Notes under the pieces: model-generated
Told to the model about the DNA's origin: nothing
Database searches by the model: none
Seen by the model: the letters and a program-made list of their open reading frames with translations, nothing else
Translations under genes and position numbers: made by a program
Assembly (NCBI RefSeq): GCF_003007675.1
Contig: NZ_PXNP01000110.1
Location: 62,001-126,000 of the forward strand
Reading direction: 5' to 3'
From: Marinobacter fuscus
Lineage (GTDB): Bacteria; Pseudomonadota; Gammaproteobacteria; Pseudomonadales; Oleiphilaceae
Length of the DNA stretch: 64,000 nt
Part shown: positions 37,928 through 45,268 of the stretch, piece after piece
How the letters are laid out: every line of letters begins with the position of its first letter
Numbering within the stretch: the stretch's first letter is position 1

Positions 37928-39130
37928 TCAGGTATTTCTGAACAACCGCCTGGCCACCACCAATGTGATCGCAATCAGCACCCCCGACACCCCGAAGGCC
38001 AAACCGAAGCCCCCAAACTGCAGCACAAACGCGAACAGCAATGGCGCCAGAAAGTGAATGGCCCGGTTTGCCATCAGGCGCATGGCCAATGCCCCTGCCC
38101 GCTTTTGCCGGTCGACCGCTTCGGCCAGAATCACCATGGACAAGGGCTGGGTAAGGCCCGAGCCAATGCCCACCAGGACGGTGAGCAGTCCCAGAAAGAC
38201 AATCTGGCCAGACATTCCCAGCAAGGCAATGCCGATAGCCAGAGCCGCCAGAGAGAGCTTAACCGCCTCTACACGGCCGCCCGCCATGGCAATCATCCTT
38301 GCCATAAAGGGGCGAATAACCATAGACACGCCAGCCCGCAGGCTCACCAGCGCCCCGATCAACACCGGGCTGACTTCCAGGCTCTCCAGAAACGCGGGCA
38401 GGTAGCTGCCGTAAACGCCCAGGGCGAACATCCCCAGTACGGTTACCAGTACCGACAGCTGCACCCCGGTATTGGTTTGCAGCAACCGCCACTGGGCCAG
38501 GAACCCGGCCTGCTGCCGGGTAACCGCCATGCGCTCGCGGGCCGAACCGGTTAAGCGCCAGGCCACCAGCAACGATGCCAGCGCAACAACCGCCATCACC
38601 AGAAAGATGTACTCGAACTCCGTGCGATCCAGCAATGCACCGGCCATCAGAGGCCCTAATACCTGCCCGCCAGACAGCCAGGTGGCGTACCAGCCAAAGT
38701 ACTTCTCCAGCCGGGGCCCGGTGCCAAGGTTAGAAATAATAGTTTGTGCCGCCAGCACCATCTGCAGGTGTGCCAGGCCCACCAGCAGCTGCCCCACCAG
38801 CAAGCCGCCGTAGCCATACCACAAATGCATGAACAACAGGCCCGCCACCATCAAACCGGCACCGGCGATGAGTGTGGCGCGCCCGCCGTAACGACTGACC
38901 ACTCCCCCCATGGGAATGGCCAGCAACAGCGGCAGTACATACTGGGCACTGAGCACCGTACCCAGCATCAGCGGTGTTGCGCCCAGTTGTAAGCCGTACA
39001 CCGGCACGGCAACAATCAGCATGGAGTAGACCACGAAGCACAGGGTAAGGGCTGCACAAACGGCGAAGAAATTTCGGGCGGATTCGCTTTCGGAAACCGG
39101 TTCGGATGAACCTGCGTGGTGCGTATTCAA
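37928..39130 (-). CDS. MFS transporter
   Basis: A 400-aa, 12-helix major facilitator protein of unknown substrate. Loop motifs include GGVVSRYGGR between helices 2 and 3 (a diverged version of the family's G-x-x-x-D-x-x-G-R-R/K signature) and the second-half counterpart near RPFMARMIAMAGGR. The only start that includes helix 1 is the TTG at 39130; the next Met lies inside that helix. The closest general resemblance is to drug/metabolite exporters, but no specific subfamily is evident. It follows putA in the same direction, separated by 130 bp with a hairpin, so co-transcription is doubtful. Confidence 0.85.
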   Translation of the reverse strand: MNTHHAGSSEPVSESESARNFFAVCAALTLCFVVYSMLIVAVPVYGLQLGATPLMLGTVLSAQYVLPLLLAIPMGGVVSRYGGRATLIAGAGLMVAGLLFMHLWYGYGGLLVGQLLVGLAHLQMVLAAQTIISNLGTGPRLEKYFGWYATWLSGGQVLGPLMAGALLDRTEFEYIFLVMAVVALASLLVAWRLTGSARERMAVTRQQAGFLAQWRLLQTNTGVQLSVLVTVLGMFALGVYGSYLPAFLESLEVSPVLIGALVSLRAGVSMVIRPFMARMIAMAGGRVEAVKLSLAALAIGIALLGMSGQIVFLGLLTVLVGIGSGLTQPLSMVILAEAVDRQKRAGALAMRLMANRAIHFLAPLLFAFVLQFGGFGLAFGVSGVLIAITLVVARRLFRNT

Positions 39131-39202
39131 GGAAGCTGCCTGATGGTCAGTAAGTGGGGCTCAGGCGGGCTATGTTAGCGTGAATAAAAGGCAAGCGGAA
39201 AT

Positions 39203-39227
39203 GCCCTCCCCCGGAACGGGAGAGGGC
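39203..39227 (-). terminator. Hairpin downstream of putA
   Basis: On the minus strand GCCCTCTCCCG pairs with CGGGGGAGGGC across a very short loop, 34 bp past the putA stop. The following bases are only weakly T-rich (CATTTCC), so termination efficiency is uncertain. Confidence 0.6.
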
Positions 39228-39260
39228 TTTGGCCAGAGCTGCGGGGCCGAAAGGCGCCTG

Positions 39261-42200
39261 TTACTCTGCGGAGGCGATCAGGCTGGCGTTACCACCGGCC
39301 GCCGTGGTGTCGACACACAGGTGCCGCTCGATGACAAAACGCTGATCCAGGGTGTGTTCGGTAATCAGCGGCAGCAGCGCTCCCTGACGACGGGCCAGAG
39401 CCCCCCGATAGGCTTTCAGCAGAGCCTGGTCGGCCACACTGACCACCGCCGAGAAACCGCTCAGCTCCAGCAGGGCCTCGGGTTCCAGCAGCCCGTCACA
39501 GGCAACCACTGGCAAACCGGCCCGCGCCGCGTCGGCCAGGGCCTTTTCGGCGCCTGGCGCCACCACAACCACCTGGTTGCCCTGAGACAGAGCGGTTCCT
39601 GCCTGTGCCAAGGCCGATTCCAGGTTCGGCCCCAGGCAAAGCACAACACCCCGGGCATGGCACGACAAGTGGTTCTGCTCACCGGTGGGCCCGGGCATTT
39701 CCTCATAGCCTGCATCCAGCGGTGCCGGTACCTGGCCAAAGAACGGCTTGAGTGCCTGTTGGCGCCCTTCCGGCTCCGGGGCTGCCTGAGCCGCCACCTT
39801 GTCGATCAGCTTCTGCACCTTGCCTGCCGCGATGGACTTGGCATCAGCCGGAGCCGCCACTTCGACAACCTCGCCCCTCAAGAAACGGCGCACGTACTGC
39901 GGGCCACCGGCTTTCGGGCCGGTACCGGAGAGCCCCTCGCCACCAAACGGCTGGGAACCCACAATGGCCCCAATCTGGTTACGGTTCACGTAGGTGTTGC
40001 CCACCTTGATGCGGCTGGCAATGTGCTCGATGCGACGATCCACCCGGCTATGAATGCCAAACGTCAGGCCGTAGCCCTTGGCATTGACGGCATCAACCAC
40101 CTTGTCGATGTCTTTGGCCTCAAAGGTGGCCACGTGCAGTACCGGGCCGAAGATTTCTTCTTCCATTTCTTCGATACCACTAACCTGCAACACCGCCGGA
40201 GACACAAACAGGCCGGTTTCCGGCACATCCAGCTTCTTGAGCAGTTTGCCCTGCTGCTGGAACTTCTGGCAGTGGTCGGTGATTTTCTTGCGGGCGGTTT
40301 CGTCGATCACCGGGCCGACGTCGGTCGACAGCAGCCAGGGGTCGCCGATACCCAGCTCTTCCATGGCGCCATAGAGCATTTCCAGCAGGTTATCGGCGAT
40401 ATCCTTCTGCACATACAGCATGCGCAAGGCCGAACAGCGCTGACCCGCGCTCTGGAACGACGATGCCAGCACATCACGCACCACCTGCTCCGGCAGTGCG
40501 GTGGAGTCGACAATCATCGCGTTCATACCCCCGGTTTCCGCCACCAGCGGCGCGTCTGGCGCCATGTGCTCGGTCATCGCGGTGTTGATGCGCTGAGCCG
40601 TAGCGGTGGAACCGGTGAAGCACACACCGGCTACCCGGGAGTCAGACGTCAGGCCTTCACCCACCGTCGCACCGGTACCCGGCAGCAGCTGAACAGCCGC
40701 TTTGGGAATACCGGCCTGATGCATCAGCTCCACCGCACGGTAAGCCAGCAACGAGGTCTGCTCCGCGGGTTTGGCGACCACGGCGTTACCGGCCGCCAGG
40801 TTGGCCAGAATCTGGCCGGTAAAGATCGCCAAGGGGAAGTTCCACGGGGAAATGCAGCACATGACACCACGGGCCTCGCCGGCGTTCTGGTAACGAACAC
40901 CTTCATTGGCATAGAACAGGGCGAAGTCGACGGCTTCGCGGATTTCAGCCACGGCATCCAGCAGAGACTTGCCCGCCTCGCGGGTGGTCAATGCAAAGAG
41001 TTCGTGAACGTTTTCTTCGTACAGGTCGCCCACTTTGCGAATCAGCGAGGCCCGGTCTTCTGCCGACACGGTCGACCATTCCCGGAAGCCATCCTGAGCC
41101 GCATCCAGAGCAGCGGAAATGTCCGCGCTTGAGGCGTAGGTGATCTGGCCGACGACATCCTCAGGCTTAGCCGGGTTGCGCACTTCCACCACCTCGCCAC
41201 CAGAGGCTTCCACCGCCATTACCGGGCCACCCTGCCACTGGAATGTTTTGTATCGGTTGCGGCCCTCCTCGATGGCTGCAACGGTTACCGGGTCGGTGAT
41301 GTCCCAGCCTTTGGAGTTCCGGCGCTGGTCGCCGAAGATCTTCGACGGGTGCACAATGGCCTTGCTGGACAGGTCCTCACCCAGGCTATTGACCAGATCA
41401 ATCGGGTCTTTGGCGATTTCTTCCGGGGTGATGCTGGTGTCGACAATCTGGTTCACGAAGGAGCTGTTGGCCCCGTTTTCCAGCAGTCGGCGCACCAGAT
41501 AGGCCAGCAGATCTTTGTGGGCACCCACCGGCGCGTAAATCCGGCAAGGCACGCCGCTGTCTTCCAGCACCTGGTCGTGCAGGGATTCCCCCATGCCGTG
41601 CAGGCGCTGGAACTCGAATTTGTCGCGGCCCAGATCTTTTGCCAACTCCAGAACCGCAGAGACCGAATGCGCGTTGTGGGTGGCGAACTGCGGGTAAATA
41701 CGGTCGGTCATGCTCAGCAGTTTGCGGGCACCGGCCAGGTAGGCCACGTCACTGCAGGCCTTGCGGGTGAACACCGGGAACCCTTCCAGCCCCATTACCT
41801 GGGCGCGCTTGATTTCAGCATCCCAGTAGGCACCCTTCACCAGGCGCACCATAATCCGGCGGTCCAGCTTTTCGGACAACGCATACAGCCAGTCGAGGGT
41901 TTCCGAGGCGCGCTTGCCAAAGGCCTGAACCACAACGCCAAAGCCGTCCCAGTTTTTCAGTTCGGCATCGGAAAGAATGGCTTCAATCACATCCAGCGAC
42001 AGATCCAGTCGATCCTGCTCTTCGGCGTCGATGTTGAAGCCCATGTTCGCGGCCGCGGCTTTGCGGGCGAGCTTCAATGCCCGTGGCACCAGCTCGTTCA
42101 TCACCCGTTCTTTGTGGCCGTACTCGTAACGGGCCAGCAGGGCTGACAATTTCACGGAGATGCCAGGATTGGTTCTGACATCACCGGCGCAACGCTTGCT

Positions 42201-42890
42201 GATGCTGTCGATGGCGTCGCTGTAAGACTGGTAGTAACGCTCGGCGTCGGTGTCGGTACGGGCTGCCTCACCCAGCATATCGTAGGAATAGGTGTAGCCC
42301 CGGGCTTCCTGGGACTTGCCCCGCTCCTGAGCTTCCTCAATGGTGCGGCCCAGAACAAACTGGCGGCCCATTTCCTTCATGGCCTGGCCCGCCACGGTGC
42401 GAACCACCGGCTCGCCCATGCGCTTGACCAGCTTTCTCAGGGTATCGCCAACGCTCTGGCGCTCGGAATCTTTCAACAGGTTGCTGGTCATCAGCAGGGC
42501 CAGCGTGGCCGAGTTGATCATGCCGGATTTGGCTTTGCCCACGTGGGCGCCCCAGTTACCGGAGGTAATCTTGTCTTCAATGAGGTCGTGGATGGTGAGG
42601 TTATCGGGCACCCGCAACAAGGCCTCTGCCAGGCACATCAGAGCCACCCCTTCTTTGGTGGTCAGGCCGTACTCTGCCAGGAATTTCTCCATGATGGTCG
42701 GTTTGGCGCTGTTGCGGACATCGCGCACCAATTCCGCCGCACGAGCCGAGATGGCTTTGCGGGTGTCGTCCGAGAGCTGGGCCTCAGCAATCAGCCGGTG
42801 AATCACCTCGTATTCGTCGGCGAGGTACTGTTGGCGGATGGCACGGCGAAGATCTGTAAGCTCCGACGTGACGGATTGCTGATGACTCAT
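39261..42890 (-). CDS. putA: Bifunctional proline dehydrogenase / glutamate semialdehyde dehydrogenase PutA
   Basis: A 1209-aa enzyme oxidising proline to glutamate in two channelled steps. The N-terminal arm and FAD-binding PRODH barrel occupy about 1-480 (e.g. YSYDMLGEAARTDTDAERYYQSY, RLVKGAYWDAEIKRAQ). The aldehyde dehydrogenase follows (about 540-1010) with catalytic Cys819 (GQRCSALR) and Glu785 (ETGGMNA), 34 residues apart as in the superfamily. Another 150-200 residues form the C-terminal ALDH-like oligomerisation domain of longer PutAs. There is no N-terminal ribbon-helix-helix, so unlike E. coli PutA it is not its own repressor. That fits the divergent Lrp-type regulator gene at 43103. 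Start ATG at 42890 after GGAG. Confidence 0.97.
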   Translation of the reverse strand: MSHQQSVTSELTDLRRAIRQQYLADEYEVIHRLIAEAQLSDDTRKAISARAAELVRDVRNSAKPTIMEKFLAEYGLTTKEGVALMCLAEALLRVPDNLTIHDLIEDKITSGNWGAHVGKAKSGMINSATLALLMTSNLLKDSERQSVGDTLRKLVKRMGEPVVRTVAGQAMKEMGRQFVLGRTIEEAQERGKSQEARGYTYSYDMLGEAARTDTDAERYYQSYSDAIDSISKRCAGDVRTNPGISVKLSALLARYEYGHKERVMNELVPRALKLARKAAAANMGFNIDAEEQDRLDLSLDVIEAILSDAELKNWDGFGVVVQAFGKRASETLDWLYALSEKLDRRIMVRLVKGAYWDAEIKRAQVMGLEGFPVFTRKACSDVAYLAGARKLLSMTDRIYPQFATHNAHSVSAVLELAKDLGRDKFEFQRLHGMGESLHDQVLEDSGVPCRIYAPVGAHKDLLAYLVRRLLENGANSSFVNQIVDTSITPEEIAKDPIDLVNSLGEDLSSKAIVHPSKIFGDQRRNSKGWDITDPVTVAAIEEGRNRYKTFQWQGGPVMAVEASGGEVVEVRNPAKPEDVVGQITYASSADISAALDAAQDGFREWSTVSAEDRASLIRKVGDLYEENVHELFALTTREAGKSLLDAVAEIREAVDFALFYANEGVRYQNAGEARGVMCCISPWNFPLAIFTGQILANLAAGNAVVAKPAEQTSLLAYRAVELMHQAGIPKAAVQLLPGTGATVGEGLTSDSRVAGVCFTGSTATAQRINTAMTEHMAPDAPLVAETGGMNAMIVDSTALPEQVVRDVLASSFQSAGQRCSALRMLYVQKDIADNLLEMLYGAMEELGIGDPWLLSTDVGPVIDETARKKITDHCQKFQQQGKLLKKLDVPETGLFVSPAVLQVSGIEEMEEEIFGPVLHVATFEAKDIDKVVDAVNAKGYGLTFGIHSRVDRRIEHIASRIKVGNTYVNRNQIGAIVGSQPFGGEGLSGTGPKAGGPQYVRRFLRGEVVEVAAPADAKSIAAGKVQKLIDKVAAQAAPEPEGRQQALKPFFGQVPAPLDAGYEEMPGPTGEQNHLSCHARGVVLCLGPNLESALAQAGTALSQGNQVVVVAPGAEKALADAARAGLPVVACDGLLEPEALLELSGFSAVVSVADQALLKAYRGALARRQGALLPLITEHTLDQRFVIERHLCVDTTAAGGNASLIASAE

Positions 42891-43102
42891 GGTGTACTCT
42901 CCTCATTGTTTGCGTACTGACGGCATTTTAGCGAAGCGGGTACATTCAATTGGCCTGTTAAACTCGACTCTACGCTACAAATTTCCTTTTCTTTACCATT
43001 AAAAAATATTTATTTGCCTTCAAAATGGATAGAATCAGCCGATTCGACTCAATTCCCTGTTTTCCGGCACCAAACCGGAGATCTTTTTAAAGGATAGCAG
43101 CC
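42891..43102. promoter_or_regulatory. putA-putR divergent control region
   Basis: 212 bp separate the divergent putA and Lrp-type genes. The middle (about 42960-43030) is markedly AT-rich with A- and T-tracts, the kind of bendable DNA Lrp proteins bind. I cannot assign exact operators or promoters. Confidence 0.55.
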
Positions 43103-43555
43103 ATGTCCGATCTCGACAGGATCGACCACTCCATCATCCGGGAACTGCAAAAGAATGGCCGTATCACCGTCACCGACCTGGCCTCAAAAGTCGGTTTATC
43201 CAAGACTCCCTGTCAGGTACGAATGAAACGGCTGGAAGATCAGGGTTACATTACCGGCTACAGCGCCATGGTGAATCAGACCAAACTTGGCCTGTCGCAC
43301 ATTGCCTTCGCCCAGGTTACGCTTAGCGACACCAGCAGCAAGGCCCTGGCGGCGTTCAATAATGCGGTACGCCAGATTTCGGCGGTAGAGCAATGCCATA
43401 TGATGGCGGCCAATTTCGACTACTTGCTGAAAATCCGCACCCGGAACATGGCGGAATATCGTCAGGTGCTGGGGGAGCAGATTTCAAACCTGCCCCATGT
43501 GCTGCAAACCAGTACGTTTGTGGTGATGGAAAACGTGAAGGATCGGGGGTTGTAA
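43103..43555 (+). CDS. putR: Lrp/AsnC-family regulator of proline catabolism
   Basis: A 150-aa Lrp-type regulator: an N-terminal HTH (LDRIDHSIIRELQKNGRITVTDLASKVGLSKTPCQVRMKRLEDQGYI) and a RAM ligand-binding domain (about 65-145). It is transcribed divergently from putA. Proteins with this arrangement (PutR/PruR) activate putA in response to proline; the role here is inferred from position and similarity. The start is clear: AAAGGATAG lies just upstream of the ATG. Its 3' end faces the Crp/Fnr gene with only 18 bp between them. Confidence 0.88.
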   Translation: MSDLDRIDHSIIRELQKNGRITVTDLASKVGLSKTPCQVRMKRLEDQGYITGYSAMVNQTKLGLSHIAFAQVTLSDTSSKALAAFNNAVRQISAVEQCHMMAANFDYLLKIRTRNMAEYRQVLGEQISNLPHVLQTSTFVVMENVKDRGL

Positions 43556-43573
43556 TGGGGCGGCCGGGGCGCA

Positions 43574-44239
43574 TTAACCGGCAGAGTGGCGCGGTGTCGC
43601 ACCGGTAGCACTAGCAGCAAGCAGGCCGGTCAGTTCAATTTTGCCCCGGGACAACTCCACCCTGCCTTTGCGCTCCAGCTCTTTGAGCAAGCGGCTGACC
43701 ACCTCCCGGGCGGTGCCCAGCTCAACGGCCAGTTCCTGATGGGTAATCGCCAGTGTTCGCTGACCACCAAGGGCCCGCGCCTGCAGCCACTCTTCCAGCC
43801 GCTCATCCATGCGATGAAAAGCGACTTCCTCCACCAGCAGCATCAGGTCGTCCAGGCGCTTGCCGTAGGATTCCATAATCGCCAGCCGGAAGTCCGCAGA
43901 CTGATCCATCAGGCGATCAAACAGACCACGGGGGATCAACAGGGCCTGGGCCTCTTCTTCGACGACCGCCTCGGCCCGGTATTGTCGCCCGGTCATCAGG
44001 CAGCCGATGGAAAGGGTACAGATGTCGTCGGCCGCCATTCGGTAAAGAACAATACTGTGGCCGGATACGCCGGTCATCTGAACCTTGATACTGCCCTCAA
44101 GCACCAGAGGCAAACCGCGACAGGGCTCGCCAGCACCGAATACCACCTGCCCCGTCGGGAACCGCATGGTTGCGGCACCTTTCAGGGTCGCCTTGCGCAA
44201 AACGTCATCCAGGGTATCCAGAATACCGTGCCGAACCAT
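43574..44239 (-). CDS. Crp/Fnr-family transcriptional regulator
   Basis: A 221-aa regulator: an N-terminal cyclic-nucleotide-binding-type beta-roll (about 20-130), a dimer helix, and a C-terminal winged HTH (about 150-205, ITHQELAVELGTAREVVSRLLKELERKGRVEL). There is no N-terminal Cys cluster like FNR's; CRGLP and CTLSIGC contain three cysteines that could sense redox state, which is speculative. The ATG at 44239 (AGAAGG eight bases upstream) is preferred to an in-frame TTG at 44263. It diverges from a DUF2892 membrane protein gene and probably controls it. Confidence 0.87.
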   Translation of the reverse strand: MVRHGILDTLDDVLRKATLKGAATMRFPTGQVVFGAGEPCRGLPLVLEGSIKVQMTGVSGHSIVLYRMAADDICTLSIGCLMTGRQYRAEAVVEEEAQALLIPRGLFDRLMDQSADFRLAIMESYGKRLDDLMLLVEEVAFHRMDERLEEWLQARALGGQRTLAITHQELAVELGTAREVVSRLLKELERKGRVELSRGKIELTGLLAASATGATPRHSAG

Positions 44240-44270
44240 TACCGAAACCTTCTGTATCCACAAAGTCTGT

Positions 44271-44283
44271 GTGACTTTATCAC
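44271..44283. promoter_or_regulatory. Possible Crp/Fnr-type operator
   Basis: GTGA-CTTTA-TCAC is a short palindrome in the 102-bp gap between the divergent Crp/Fnr gene and the DUF2892 gene. The arms resemble Crp half-sites but the 5-bp centre is one shorter than the E. coli Crp consensus. Binding is a guess. Confidence 0.4.
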
Positions 44284-44341
44284 TGAAGCGGCCAAATCAC
44301 AGGCCTATAGTGAAACCATACATCACCAAGGAGACTCCGAG

Positions 44342-44530
44342 ATGAAGGTTAACATGGGTTCTGCCGATCGCATCATTCGCGCCATTGCAGGCATTGTTCT
44401 TCTGGCACTGGTTTTCGTGGGGCCGAAGACCGCCTGGGGCTGGATTGGCATTGTGCCTCTGGCAACCGCACTGATGGGTAACTGCCCCGCCTATTCGATT
44501 CTGGGCATCAAGACCTGTAAGACCAAGTAG
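44342..44530 (+). CDS. DUF2892 (YgaP-type) small inner-membrane protein
   Basis: A 62-aa protein with two membrane helices (about 12-28 and 34-48), RIIRAIAGIVLLALVFVG near the start and GNCPAYSILGIKTC near the end. This is the DUF2892/YgaP transmembrane module often paired with rhodanese or sulfur-redox genes. The two conserved Cys near the C-terminus are typical of the family. AAGGAGA lies just upstream of the ATG. It probably depends on the divergent Crp/Fnr regulator (inference from position). Function unknown. Confidence 0.88.
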   Translation: MKVNMGSADRIIRAIAGIVLLALVFVGPKTAWGWIGIVPLATALMGNCPAYSILGIKTCKTK

Positions 44531-44551
44531 CAGACAACATTTCTCCCAGAC

Positions 44552-44590
44552 AAAAAAAGGCCGGAGAGGATAAACCCTCCGGCCTTTTTT
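44552..44590. terminator. Bidirectional intrinsic terminator
   Basis: AAAAAGGCCGGAG pairs with CTCCGGCCTTTTT, loop AGGATAAACC. It separates the DUF2892 gene (+) from the end of the thrS-to-merR block (-) and suits both. Confidence 0.93.
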
Positions 44591-44616
44591 GTTCAGACAG
44601 ATAAAGCCTCAACCAC

Positions 44617-44982
44617 TCAACGCACCGGGGCGTTCAATACATCCAGCACTTCTTCCAGCTCGGTAATCATTTGGCGAATCAGTTGCTTGTATTGCGAGGT
44701 ATCGTCTTTCGCCTCACTGCTGCTGAGCTTCTGCTTGGCCCCACCGATGGTATAACCCTGATCGTACAGCAGGCTGCGTATCTGTCGAATTGTAATCACA
44801 TCGGCGCGCTGGTAGTAACGCCGGTTACCACGACGCTTGACCGGTGATAACTGCGGAAACTCCTGCTCCCAATACCGAAGCACGTGGGCCTTGACCGCGC
44901 ACAGATCGGCTACTTCACCGATGGTGAAGTAGCGTTTGCCCGGTATGGTCGGGAGTTCGTCGTTATGACTGGGTTCCAGCAT
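44617..44982 (-). CDS. MerR-family regulator downstream of ihfA
   Basis: A 121-aa protein with a MerR-type winged helix ([47 protein letters not shown], then [14 protein letters not shown]) and a short C-terminal coiled coil. No effector-binding cysteines are present. This small MerR-like gene follows ihfA in Pseudomonas and relatives; its role is not established. Its first 20 bases overlap the end of ihfA, so it is the last gene of the operon, which then ends at the terminator at 44552-44590. Confidence 0.9.
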   Translation of the reverse strand: MLEPSHNDELPTIPGKRYFTIGEVADLCAVKAHVLRYWEQEFPQLSPVKRRGNRRYYQRADVITIRQIRSLLYDQGYTIGGAKQKLSSSEAKDDTSQYKQLIRQMITELEEVLDVLNAPVR

Positions 44983-45265
44983 AAGCCTCTACTTTCTGCT
45001 TGAGTTTCTGCCCTGGCCGGAAAGTAACTACCCGCCTCGCGCTGATGGGGATTTCTTCCCCGGTTTTGGGGTTACGCCCCGGCCGCTGTTTTTTGTCTCT
45101 GAGATCGAAGTTGCCGAACCCGGACAGCTTTACCTGCTCGTTGTGGCTCAGCGCCCCCCGGATCTCATCGAAGAAAGCTTCCACCATTTCTTTGGCTTCG
45201 CGTTTGTTGAGCCCAAGCTCTTCGTACAATCGCTCTGCCATGTCCGCTTTCGTCAAAGCCGCCAT
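44963..45265 (-). CDS. ihfA: Integration host factor subunit alpha
   Basis: A 100-aa IHF-alpha, the sequence-specific DNA-bending protein that pairs with IHF-beta. The opening [35 protein letters not shown] and the arm region with [26 protein letters not shown] (Pro at the intercalating tip) are diagnostic. It sits 3 bp after the pheT stop, as in other gammaproteobacteria, where it shares the pheST transcript. Confidence 0.97.
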   Translation of the reverse strand: MAALTKADMAERLYEELGLNKREAKEMVEAFFDEIRGALSHNEQVKLSGFGNFDLRDKKQRPGRNPKTGEEIPISARRVVTFRPGQKLKQKVEAYAGTQS

Positions 45266-45268
45266 CTG

